Source: Knufia peltigerae | Taxonomy: Eukaryota > Ascomycota > Eurotiomycetes > Chaetothyriales > Trichomeriaceae | Length of the DNA: 64,000 nt | Reading direction: 5' to 3' | Assembly (NCBI GenBank): GCA_030247855.1 | Contig: JAPDRN010000156.1 | Coordinates: forward strand, 1-64,000 | Shown here: positions 54,527-64,000 of the stretch, one piece after another | Position numbering within the stretch: position 1 is the stretch's first letter | Layout: each line of letters opens with the position of its first letter | Made by a program: the position numbers and the translations under genes | The notes under the pieces: generated by a model | Told to the model about the DNA's origin: nothing | The model's input: only the letters and a program-made list of their open reading frames with translations | Databases searched by the model: none

Positions 54527-55938
54527 GTCGGCTTTTAGATATCGCGCTCGCTGCTGGAGTACACATCAAAACGGCCTCATAGCAACTGAAAAGAAACATC
54601 TGGTTGTATGTAGTCGACCTGTAGCGAGAATGTCAACAGAAGCCGTGGCCCTGCTACACGATCCGCTCTCCAGTCGCTGGCAGAGGAGACTACGATCCTT
54701 GCCCTCAAAGGCCCGGGTTCCGAGGGTCTTCAGGCAAAATTCCGACTTTCCGAGCTGCAACATTAGAGGAAAGTAAGAAAAAAAGAATCGATATCGTTGC
54801 ACACATTATTCTGCGTACATCTTGATCTCGATTGATGTCGTTTCCGAATATTTGGTCAGAAGTAAAAGAAGTCTACATTTACAGGCTTGTTTGATCGGGC
54901 TGGAGAGACTATCATAGGTTGATTCTGCATTGTATGGTTGCAAACGCTCTGCCTTGTGCCGACAAGTTTGTTCAAACCCGCTACTTCGAAGATGCCGAAA
55001 CGAATTCGCGAATAGGGCGATTGACGAAAAACAGCGTCTGCTGCTAGTGCTAAGGGAGTTGAGCACCAGTGTTTGTGTTTTTCGTAGGCTGCCGGCACAC
55101 ACTCTTGCTGTGGAATATTATCCGCCGCCAGTATTCGTTCTTATCGTCGCGACCATCACGAGACCGCTTCCCCAGGCTCGCGAAGACAGTCTCGCCTCGA
55201 ATTGAAGGTGGAAGCGGTGAAATGGTTCCAAGAGTGCTGAACGATGAACGACATCGGGTCCGTTACGAGATAGTGACAGCCATACTATCGAGCCCAGGTG
55301 TTGCCTGTTCTTCTCTCCTATGATGGCAGCGTGAGCATCGTTTTTTATCCACAGGCATTCATTGTCCGACTGCGTGTTTTGCTTTTCGAATGACCACGCT
55401 GTTGTCAGTCCTCCAATACAATTGCGACGCGGTAGCTTAGGGTCACAGGGTTTGGTGCATAATTTGCGCGATTGCGAGGCTTTGATCTTTCAAGATTTCG
55501 ACCTTTCTCTCATGGTTGCTTCACGTGTTACTGTAGGATGAGGAATGACTAGTAAAACTGAGGAGTGGTAAATCTAGGAAGATAGAGTTGATTGTTGGAC
55601 AGTGGTTTGTAATAAATGACTACGTTTAATCACGTGATTCGAGTTCTCAACGTCAGGCACAAGCACGTCTCGCGTCTTAAAAGCGGCGTTCGACCATTGC
55701 TTGTGCGGCCAAGTATAAGGACGTTTGGCGACGTGGTTGAATCTGGAGAAACGACGGTGTCCAGATCAAAAAGTTGGGTGCACACTTGAACCATGGGAAT
55801 TGAGTCGAAGCATACTTCTTAGCATTGCGAATTTAGCTCCTGCTTGTACCTCGACTTCAAATACTGCATGATTCACTGATACTTTGGTTATTGTTCTTCT
55901 CTCCTTTTCCCTCCCTCACACACCCACATCCGTCCGTC
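54527..55938. promoter_or_regulatory. Divergent region at the right edge of the cluster
   Basis: 1.4 kb between the lyase and SEC31. No gene recognised; the frames are short and unremarkable. Probably carries both promoters. Confidence 0.4.
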
Positions 55939-58900
55939 ATGGTGCGCCTCAGAGAGATCCCGCGCACCGCGGCCTTCGCGTGGTCTGCAGATGCCAATGC
56001 ACCTTGGATAGCGACAGGAACCAAATCCGGGGCAGTCTCAGTTGACTTCAGTAATCAGACCTGCCTGGAGCTTTGGGATCTCGCTCTCGACAATGTCCAG
56101 CAGGGTCAAGAGTTGCAGCCGGCTGTCACCCTTGCGACCTCGTCAGGGTATGTGAGATGCAATCGAGGAGATGGCTCATTCTGACATGTCTTAGGTTCCA
56201 TGACCTCGCTTGGACGCCGGCACAAGATGGTCGCAAAAGGGGGATTATCGCAGGCGCTTTCGAGAGTGGCTCGCTCGGGCTTTGGGATGCGGACAAGGTC
56301 ATAAACAATGCTTCGGATGCGGCCATCTTCGACAAGCCTATTCACACAGATGCAATCAAAGCACTACAATTCAACCCGAAGATCCCCAACTTCCTCGCGA
56401 CCGGTGGAGCGAAGGGAGAATTGTTCATCTCGGACCTGAACCACCTCGACTCCCCTATAAGATTGGGAAACCCTGCGGCTCGGGGAGATGATATTGATTG
56501 CCTGGATTGGAACAAAAAGGTCTCGAACATTCTGGCTACCGGCAGCAGTGGCGGCTTCGTGACAGTATGGGATATGAAGACGCGAAAGGAGAGCCTGACG
56601 CTCAACAACTACCAACGAAAGCCAGCCAGTGCGGTCGCCTGGGACCCTGAGAAGCCTACGCGATTGATCACGGCTGTCTCTCTGGACCAAGAGCCGGTGA
56701 TCTTGGTATGGGATCTCAGGAACTCGAATGCCCCTGAAAAGGTGCTACGAGGACACGATTCAGGAGTCTTGTCCGTGTCTTGGTGCCCCCAGGATCACGA
56801 TCTGTTACTTTCCTGCGGCAAAGACAATAGAACCATCCTGTGGAATCCACAAACGGGCCAGGCGTACGGTGACTATCCTGTGGTGACAAATTGGACATTC
56901 CAGACGAGGTGGAATCCGCACAACCCTAATATGTTCGCAACTGCTTCGTTTGATGGCAAACTACAAATTCAGACACTACAAAACACGAACCCTAGTAGCA
57001 CCGAAGCCGAGCAAGGCCAGGCTGGGGATGGTGAAGACTTTTTCTCGCGAGCTCAAACACAACCCCAAAGCTCGTCTTTCTCACTACCCAAGGCACCAAA
57101 GTGGCTTGAGCGTCCTGTTTCTGCCTCATTCGGCTTCGGTGGCCGCATTATAAGTGTTCGACAAGCGGACCCAGGGAAATCAAGGTCTTCAAAAGTATCC
57201 ATCAGCAAATTTGAGGTTGATTCAAGCGTCGGCAATGCCACCGAAACTTTCGAAAGCGCTCTGCAAACCGGGGATCTCAGCTCACTGTGCGAACAAAGAG
57301 CATCAGCAGCAAAGACTGATGAAGAGAAAGCCGACTGGAAGGTCATCGAGACACTTGTGTCCAAGAACCCGCGGGAAGAGCTTGTGAAGTACCTTGGCGT
57401 TGCAGAGACTTCGGAAGAGGTAGCAAACGGTGTTGAGGAAAGTGAAGATGCTGGACCCGAGTCCACGGAAACACCAGTAAACGGCACTGCCAAATCTCAC
57501 AAGCGATTTCAGTCTATTTTCGCCAGCTCGGCAGATGGTGATTTTCTTTCGGAACTTGCAGCAACCAAGGGGACAAAGACTAACAATCCTTTCCAAATTT
57601 TCACTGGCTCAGAGTCCGCGGCCGATCTCAAGATCACACGAGCCTTAATTCTAGGCAAATTCGAGCAGGCCTTAGATGTCTGTCTCCAGGAAGACAGAAT
57701 GTCAGACGCTTTTATGGTCGCTATCTGTGGCGGTGAAGCTTGCATCAAAAAGGCCCAGGAAGCATATTTCGCTAAGCAATCCGGTGGTCCGAACTATCTG
57801 AGACTGCTCGCCTCTGTTGTCGGCAAGAATCTTTGGGATACTGTGCACAACGCGGAGTTGTCAAACTGGAAGGAGGTCATGGCAACTCTTTGCACATTCG
57901 CCGATGAGAAGGAATTCCCTGATCTTTGCGAAGCTCTTGGTGATAGAATTGAAGAGCAGTCTGATGCTGTCGCTCGAAAGGATGCTTCCTTCTGCTTCTT
58001 GGCAGGTTCTAAGCTGGAGAAGGTGGTCGCCATCTGGATCAAAGAGCTTAGAGAGCATGAGGAGAGCGGAGCAGCAGACTCAGACGCTACATCGGCATTC
58101 TCCCTACACGCTCATGGTTTGCAAGACTTTATTGAGAAGGTGACCATTTTCAGGAAGGTTGTCAACTTCAAGGACGATGAATTGTCCAAGCCAGGCGAGT
58201 GGAAACTTGAGGCGCTTTACAGCAAATATCTGGAATACGCCGACATCGTGGCAGGCTCCGGCCAGCTGGAAGTCGCACAAAGGTACTTGGATCTACTCCC
58301 TTCGACATATCCTGGGGCCGATGTTGCGAGAACTCGACTGGAGAAGGCTAGGAAGAAGCCAATGGCCCAGCCTGCTGCCACCACGACTAAGAACAAGCCT
58401 CTACCTGCAATGTCTGCGTTCCAACCACCAACGTCCACGTTTGCTGCTGCCACTCCTCCAGTAGCAGCTCCATACGGCAACGTTCAGCCTCAACCTGCAA
58501 ATCCTTATGCTCCGCCGGCAACTGCGGCTGCACCCGTGAACCCATATGCCCCAGCTGGCGGCTATCAACCTCCTCAACAGATGCGAGTAACCCCCGGCCC
58601 TCCTCAAGGTTATGGCATGCCACAGCCGCCTCCATTACAACCTCCACCACGGTTTACCCAGTCCCCGTCAATCCCACCACCGTCACAAAATAAAAATATG
58701 ACGAACTGGAATGATATCCCTGAAGGCTTTGTTAGGCCTCCGCCGTCAAGGAAATCCACGCCGAGTGTGCCAGCAGCTCAGCCTGTGGCCAATCCATACA
58801 GCCCAGCCCCTGCTCAGCAACCCTCACCCCCTATCGCACCTCCTTTTGTATCGAGACAGAGTAAATCGCCTCTCCCACCACCACCAAAGGGCTCAGCACC

Positions 58901-59835
58901 TCCACCTAGAGTATCTTCACCCCTTGCTGGTGGGCCACCGCAAGCTCCTTTTGAGCGGCCAAGTTCCTCCGCCGGGAATGCATATGCACCTCCAGCTGTC
59001 ACCTCACCGCCTGTCGGACCGAGCATGATGTCGCCTCCCATTCCCAGAGGCCCATCACCGTACAATGCACCCCCCTCGCATGGCCCTTCAGCTCCGAATC
59101 GCTATGCTCCCGCTCCTGGTTCCCAACCAACAGGGGCGCCTACTTCGCGGCCTACAATTGCTCCACCGCCTCAAGGGTCGTCATACACCACTCCACAGCC
59201 TCCGGCCAACCCATATGCGCCTTCGCAAGCGCAGCCACAGTCTCGCCCAAGCCCTTACGGCCCTCCTACGACTTCTCAAACTCCTCAACAAACATCAGCA
59301 CCACCTATGCCAACACCATCTCAGCAGTTCATCTCAAGCCCTCCAACTGGCGGACCTCCACAACAAGCCCAACGGCCGGGTTCTGGAGGAGCTGAGAAGC
59401 GTGCAGCTGCCGCTCCTCCAGCACGCAAACATCGTGAGTCTCTCATTCCCTTGTATCAGTCTATGACACTGTCTCTAACTATTGCAAACAGCCAAAGGTG
59501 ACCGCAGCCATATCCCGTCGAATGCGCAACCAATCTACGAGATCCTCACGGCGGAAATGGCGCGGGTCAAGGCTCGAGCACCTGCCAGCTTTGAGCCTCA
59601 GGTTCGTGATACCGAGAAGAGACTGGACATTCTGTTCGACCATCTCAACAATGAAGATCTCCTGAAGCCAGACACGGTGAATCAGATTGCGCAGTTGGCC
59701 AGCGCCTTGCAGAACCGAGACTTCCAGACGGCGGGCGATATCCAGATGGACGTGCACACGAACAAGGTGGAAGAGTGCGGAAACTGGATGGTGGGCGTCA
59801 AGAGGTTGGTCGGCATGTGTCGGGCTACACCTTGA
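55939..59835 (+). CDS. SEC31: COPII outer-coat protein Sec31
   Basis: Forms the outer cage of COPII vesicles with Sec13 at ER exit sites. Three exons, 55939-56147, 56195-59433 and 59492-59835, give 1263 residues. Seen: N-terminal MVRLREIPRTAAFAWS, an N-terminal WD40 domain over residues ~1-330 (FHDLAWTP, GHDSGVLSVSWCPQDHDLLL, LSCGKDNRTILWN), the Sec13-binding and ACE1-type helical region from about 540 to 720, a long Pro/Gln/Ala-rich linker of roughly 300 residues (770-1080) that binds Sec23/Sar1, and the C-terminal helical domain IPSNAQPIYEILTAEMARVK. No unusual residues. Intron positions at the very start and near the end fit a typical fungal SEC31. Confidence 0.95.
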
Positions 59836-60173
59836 GGGTAGCCAGCCATGCTTCTCAGTGGCTTTTGATGAGAGAGGGGGGAATGGATCACGTACGATTT
59901 GGGGTTCGAGGACTTTTACCTAGGTACTCCGTAGAGGAGAAAGATAAGCAATGACGGAGGGAAAGGATGAAGCGTTCGTATATCTGATGTAGTGATAGAA
60001 AAATGATGACATACGAGTATGATAGTATTGCCTTTTTTTTGACAGTCATCTCTACCTGAACGTGAATATAAAGACACACCACTGCCACCGTTGGGGACCC
60101 ACAGTGTAACTGACCCTTCGTAGAGAGTATAAACCACCCATGAATATCTTATCACACATGTTCATCGGTTTTC
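59836..60173. other. Convergent intergenic region
   Basis: About 340 bases between SEC31 and the peroxin. A TACTCCGTA motif lies at 59925-59933, just after SEC31. Nothing else recognised. Confidence 0.5.
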
Positions 60174-61514
60174 TCATCTCGCAGCGCCAGCTGTGGTGAA
60201 GGGAGCAGTAGGCCTAGCGGTCGGGAAGTTCCTCGAACTCAACAATGCACCCTTGAGTGAACGGATTTCGGCCCGGAACTTTTGAGCTTCATTGTCCGAC
60301 GCCTTCTTGTGTTTGACCTTGTTGTCTTCGAGAGTAGAACCGGCACCAGCACCAGCACCGCTGCCGGAGCCGGTGTAGCTACTGCCGAAGTCGGTCTGGA
60401 AAGGGTTGTATGTGTTGTTCATGTTGTCCAGCACCCCTTGCAATTCGGCCGTGGTGTCCTTCAACCTCTGCTGGGCGAACCGTGAGTCGGTGGAACTGAC
60501 CAGAGATGAAAGCGTCGACTGTAGGGAACGCAGGCGGGCGGATTGGCTCGCGGTGGGATCTTGGGCGGCGGAGGAGGAGGAGGAGGTCATGCCGAATTGT
60601 CGCGAGGTGGTCAAGGACACGGACGAGGAGGAGCGCGACCGGCCGGGCGAGGTTTGGGTCGCGATGTCTCGGTGGAACAGTTCCGTGGGGTCAGAGTCGT
60701 CGGAAGAAGTGTCGGAGATGGGAGGATCGTCGTCCGAGGAGGACTTGAGTTGCTTGGAGGTGGAAGAAGAGCCAAGGGGAGGGATATAAGGGACGTGGGA
60801 AACGGTGGACTCGAGTTTCGTGTTGAGTCTCTCGAGGTCGGCGAGGGCCGTCGAGGCGAGTTCGTGACGGGCCGAAGTCAGAGTTTCGAGCATCGGTTCG
60901 ACGATGTACGTCGAAGCGGCGTAGGTGAGGGTCGCGACCCCCGCAAAGGCGTAGGCCGCATTGGCGAGGCGGGAGAATGTCACCAACGGAGGAGGCTTTT
61001 GTGGTTTGAGAAGGAATTCGGGGTATGTTATTATAGGTGGCACATCGCGCTTCGATGAGGACACTTGGGAGGAGGAGGAGGAGGTGGTGGATGTTTCTGA
61101 AGGAGATGGTACGGCGGTAGTAGATGCTGTGGTGGTGTCTGCGCGAGGTGTTGTTGTCTTGTCGACAGAGGTGTGTGTGGTGGTGTCGTGAATCGTCTTG
61201 ATCTCGCTGGATGGATCAGAAACTGATGATGATGATGAGGATGCTTCTTCTTCCTGCTTAGGGGAGAGAAGTTGTTCGATCTGGTCCGCAGTGAGACCCT
61301 TTTGTTCCAAGAAGGCTACCTTGCGCTCTCGTGAAGCATCCCGTATTGATTCCTCCTCGAGAAATTTACGGGCTTGTTCGAGGAGAGGTAATTCTGACGA
61401 AGATGATGAGACATCCGTCGCTTGATCGGAGGTGCTGGACTGCTGCGCATCCGTATAAGATTTTTGTTGCCAGGCTGGTATTGAGGGGATTTTCTTCGAG
61501 CCTGGACCTGACAT
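60174..61514 (-). CDS. Pex14-like peroxin (Pex14/17 or Pex33 type)
   Basis: Intronless, 446 residues. Pex14-family proteins dock the import receptor Pex5 at the peroxisomal membrane. Seen: a Pex14 N-terminal domain at about 43-83 (EQARKFLEEESIRDASRERK, then KGLTADQIEQLL), a Ser/Thr-rich linker, one membrane helix near 184-204 (NAAYAFAGVATLTYAASTY), and a long coiled, Ser-rich C-terminal half. The N-domain lacks the Asp-Pro and Ser-Pro pair normal in Pex14, so this may be the divergent fungal paralogue (Pex33, or Pex14/17) rather than the main Pex14. Very high Ser content, with serine runs throughout. A (GA)n run lies just upstream, and IES2 is divergent. Confidence 0.72.
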   Translation of the reverse strand: MSGPGSKKIPSIPAWQQKSYTDAQQSSTSDQATDVSSSSSELPLLEQARKFLEEESIRDASRERKVAFLEQKGLTADQIEQLLSPKQEEEASSSSSSVSDPSSEIKTIHDTTTHTSVDKTTTPRADTTTASTTAVPSPSETSTTSSSSSQVSSSKRDVPPIITYPEFLLKPQKPPPLVTFSRLANAAYAFAGVATLTYAASTYIVEPMLETLTSARHELASTALADLERLNTKLESTVSHVPYIPPLGSSSTSKQLKSSSDDDPPISDTSSDDSDPTELFHRDIATQTSPGRSRSSSSVSLTTSRQFGMTSSSSSAAQDPTASQSARLRSLQSTLSSLVSSTDSRFAQQRLKDTTAELQGVLDNMNNTYNPFQTDFGSSYTGSGSGAGAGAGSTLEDNKVKHKKASDNEAQKFRAEIRSLKGALLSSRNFPTARPTAPFTTAGAAR

Positions 61515-61997
61515 TGTGTCTGCCGTTGAGGGTTGAAGGAGTAGACTGCAGGAGAGAGAGAGAGAGAGAGATTGAAGGCGCTGAGATGAGTAGAGAGAGA
61601 GAGAATGATCCGAGTCGAGAGTAGAGAGTAGAGAATAGAGAGCAGCCTCGGCTCATTGGTTCTGCACCGCCACAAACGGCCAAGGATGGTCAAGCCACAT
61701 CAAACTAAAGCCGCTTGTCCATTTCTCGAATGTCGACGTTGCTTTATCAACGACAGGATCGTGTTGTAATAAAAGATATTGCGTTTCAGATACCTATATT
61801 ATCTTATCAAGATTGCTAGAGATCAGTTGATCGCGCTTGATTTCTCGTGAGTTGGGAATCACGGACACAGAAACTCGAAATACAACAAAACCGCAAAGGA
61901 CCTCAACCAAGGATCAACCGCCACGAAGCTTCGCAAGAACATCGGGCGCCGAGCCCAAAACGAAGCAAGGCCCCGATAGCAGCCGATCCAACAGAAA
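61515..61997. promoter_or_regulatory. Bidirectional promoter, peroxin / IES2
   Basis: 483 bases between divergent genes. It starts with a (GA)n run at 61552-61571, read as CT-rich in the leader of the peroxin gene. Confidence 0.4.
61552..61571. repeat. (GA)n microsatellite
   Basis: A pure run of GA units in the probable 5' leader of the peroxin gene. Confidence 0.75.
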
Positions 61998-64000
61998 ATG
62001 ACAGATCGCAGCCGACGCGTGCGACGTCAAGTCAGCGATGTAACTGAAGACTTTTCCGACGATTCAGAAACAGGGAGTGGTGAAGATTACGACCCTAGAA
62101 AAGCAGACTCGATGCGTAGAGCAGGCAGATATGAGTGAGTTGGCCCAGTATTTTCTTCCCTTGTTCGCGTATCGTTGGCGGAGGTCTGTAAAGCACTGTG
62201 TCAGAGGTCCAGAGAAGAAAGGTGATGATAATTCGAAACAACCGAGTCCGACGGTGATGAAATTCATATCATTGTGCAGTCGCCAGTGGATTGAAAATGG
62301 CAACGGAAAAACCGTGTCATCTCATACCTGCAGCACCGACAGTCACCGCCTTCGATTTCGGGACATCGCGAATGAACCTCACTTCACGGTCACGGTGACG
62401 ACCTGTGAAAGAAAGAACTTCTCTTCTGAAATGATCATTTCTCCTCTTTATTCCTCCCCGACAAGACTCACGAATTAGACCATAACATCCTCATTGTTGC
62501 TTGTTGCTAAAATGACATTCATCACGCTTTACTACACTGCAGAGGCTCGAAGAAGAAAAGCTGACCTCGATGCTAGATCCTCAGGGGCTTCTAGCCAGAC
62601 GTCCTCCAGGCCGCGCCGATCTGGAAACTCAACCTCGATCTCATCAGCATCCATTCAACGAGGATTCGGCTCCCAAGAAGACCGACGACATAGTCTCAAG
62701 TTGACCGTGAAAGCACCGCCCAGCAAACTCCGCGAGGTCATGCGCGCCAATGAAGTCGAGACACTGAAAGACACACTCGGTGGGGGCCAGGTCTTGGATG
62801 GACCCCGATCGAGCCGTAGATCGACACTCGCTGCCAGAACCGGTGTTCGTGGCGCCCAAAAGCCAAAGTATGCCGACTTTGGTGATAGTGAAGAAGACGA
62901 CGATGACGCAGAGGAAGACGAGGAGGAAGAAGAGGAAGAGGATGAGGAAGAAGAAGTTGAGGAGGAAGAAGCAATGAATGATTTTGATGCACTCGGCGCA
63001 GAGGCGGAAGGCACCACCGACGAAGACGAAGATGTCGAAATGGAAGATGCTCCTGCTCCTCCACCGTCAAAGAAAACAGCCCCACCCAAAGCACCCAAGA
63101 TCACCTTGAAGCCACCAGCCAAGAAAGTCGACGGTAAACAAAGCAAGCCCAAATTGGTCGTCACCCCAGCCAATGTCGGTCCCGTCAAGTCGGTCGAAGA
63201 CCAGGAAATGGAGGATGACCCAGGTGACGGAGAAGTCGAGGAAGGCTCTTCTGACCTGTCCGACGAAGACAACGAAACTCCCGCCAATGCCGACGACGAA
63301 GATGCGGAAGGCGAGGAAGATGAGATTGAAGTAGGAGAGACGACTCTTCAGGCTGAGGATGAGGAAGAGCTCGACGAGGATGACGAAGAAGACGACAGTG
63401 ACAGTCTCGACGATAGTGACGACATGCCTGCGTCTGGTAGTGCTACTCCAGATCTGAGTAGGATGACCAAGAGGCAAAGAGGCAGACCGGAAGATCAGAA
63501 CACACTGATGGCTTTGGACATGGCACCTCAGCAGCGAAAGGTGAGTTTTCCTCTCGAGCAGCTAGTTAGTAGCGCAGTGAGGTTACGCGGCTAACGGCAT
63601 TTTAGTTCTTCACCGATGAGGAAAAGGCGATGAAGAAAGACGAGCATGCCAGAAAGCGCAAGGAATTGACAAAGCGAAAGGTGCAAGAAGAAAAGACAGC
63701 TGCCTTGAATCGTTTGGTAAGAGATGGGCCCCAAAAACCCAACCAAGGTGTGATGGCTCGGAAGGGAGTTTGCTAATTGACTGTTCCTAGCTCAAACCTC
63801 AAGTGTCCAAAACTCGAGGTGCCGCTCCGAAACCAGAAACCCTTGCAGCTGCAGCGGCCGCAATCGGATCGCCATATGAAGAGGACGATTACGTGACGAG
63901 GGCCCATCCGCTTTACACGAGATGGATCAGTACGAAGGATGGCATCAAGCTTGGTGTTCCAGAAGTTTGGTTGGGTAAGAATGTTGGTAAATATTTTGGA
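61998..64000 (+). CDS. IES2: INO80 complex subunit Ies2 (PAPA-1 domain), 3' partial
   Basis: Nuclear subunit that activates the INO80 remodelling ATPase. Exons inferred: 61998-62134, possibly a 17-nt exon 62205-62221, then 62543-63540, 63606-63716 and 63791 to the window end, where the coding frame continues. Seen: an acidic start (DDSETGSGEDYDPRKADS), the HSLKLTVKAPPSKLREV block that is the Ies2 hallmark, a very acidic stretch (~residues 180-200), a basic RQRGRPEDQNTLM motif, and the PAPA-1-like domain (DEEKAMKKDEHARKRKEL, ...KTAALNRLLKPQ). The tiny second exon is inferred because the frames of the first and third exon do not match; it restores a readable RYEGPEKKEARRRKADLD. The C-terminus lies outside this window. 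Confidence 0.83.

Noticed and set aside
62655..63287. 210-codon Ser-rich minus-strand frame opposite IES2
   Set aside because: The serine runs are just the reverse of the GAA/GAG-rich acidic stretch of IES2.
1..64000. CRISPR arrays, insertion sequences, prophage or retroelement coding regions
   Set aside because: No regularly spaced repeats, transposase or reverse-transcriptase motifs were seen in any frame; CRISPR is not expected in a fungal nuclear genome.

Overview
This is about 64 kb of nuclear DNA from a filamentous ascomycete (Pezizomycotina). Evidence: many short GT-AG introns (mostly 45-70 nt), two Zn2Cys6 regulators, fungal-type families (COX12, IES2, a Pex14-like peroxin, CYP504) and dense genes on both strands. 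The mix of housekeeping genes with dispersed catabolic oxidoreductases would suit Eurotiomycetes, perhaps a black yeast of the Chaetothyriales, but that placement is inference. No rRNA, tRNA, CRISPR array or intact transposon was found.

Left part (1-36 kb), mostly housekeeping: cytochrome c, an unrecognised membrane protein, exosome subunit RRP42, a disordered hydrophilic protein, spermidine synthase; then an accessory patch (10.4-19.3 kb) with a Baeyer-Villiger-type flavin monooxygenase, an SDR, an AT-richer stretch with a 70-residue Cys-rich ORF, a secreted TAP-like peptidase interrupted by an in-frame TGA, and a truncated Zn2Cys6 regulator. Housekeeping resumes with calcipressin, mitochondrial dicarboxylate carrier, mitochondrial Phe-tRNA synthetase, a gene-poor 3.3 kb, GrpE/Mge1, a ten-exon arginyl-tRNA-protein transferase, a Nudix diphosphoinositol-phosphate hydrolase, the divergent pair COX12 / MLRQ-like protein, and an RRM protein.

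Middle (37.3-54.5 kb), the most interesting part: a block of nine genes that looks like an aromatic-acid catabolic cluster. It holds an FAD phenol-hydroxylase-type monooxygenase divergent from a CYP504-type P450 (phenylacetate hydroxylase family), a Zn2Cys6 regulator with a fungal-specific regulatory domain, a homogentisate 1,2-dioxygenase with intact iron ligands, an MFS transporter, a duplicated dimeric alpha-beta-barrel (ABM-like) protein, an amidohydrolase-fold decarboxylase of the resorcylate/dihydroxybenzoate type, a second MFS transporter of the anion:cation symporter type, and a lyase of the isocitrate lyase/PEP mutase superfamily. CYP504 enzymes make hydroxyphenylacetates and homogentisate, and homogentisate dioxygenase opens that ring, so the block can be read as uptake, ring hydroxylation and ring cleavage under a local regulator. 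The last two steps (maleylacetoacetate isomerase, fumarylacetoacetase) are not in the window.

Right part (55.9-64 kb), housekeeping again: SEC31, a Pex14-like peroxin, and IES2 of the INO80 complex, which runs off the end of the window. All exon boundaries are read by eye from splice signals, reading frame and family conservation; no alignment was run.
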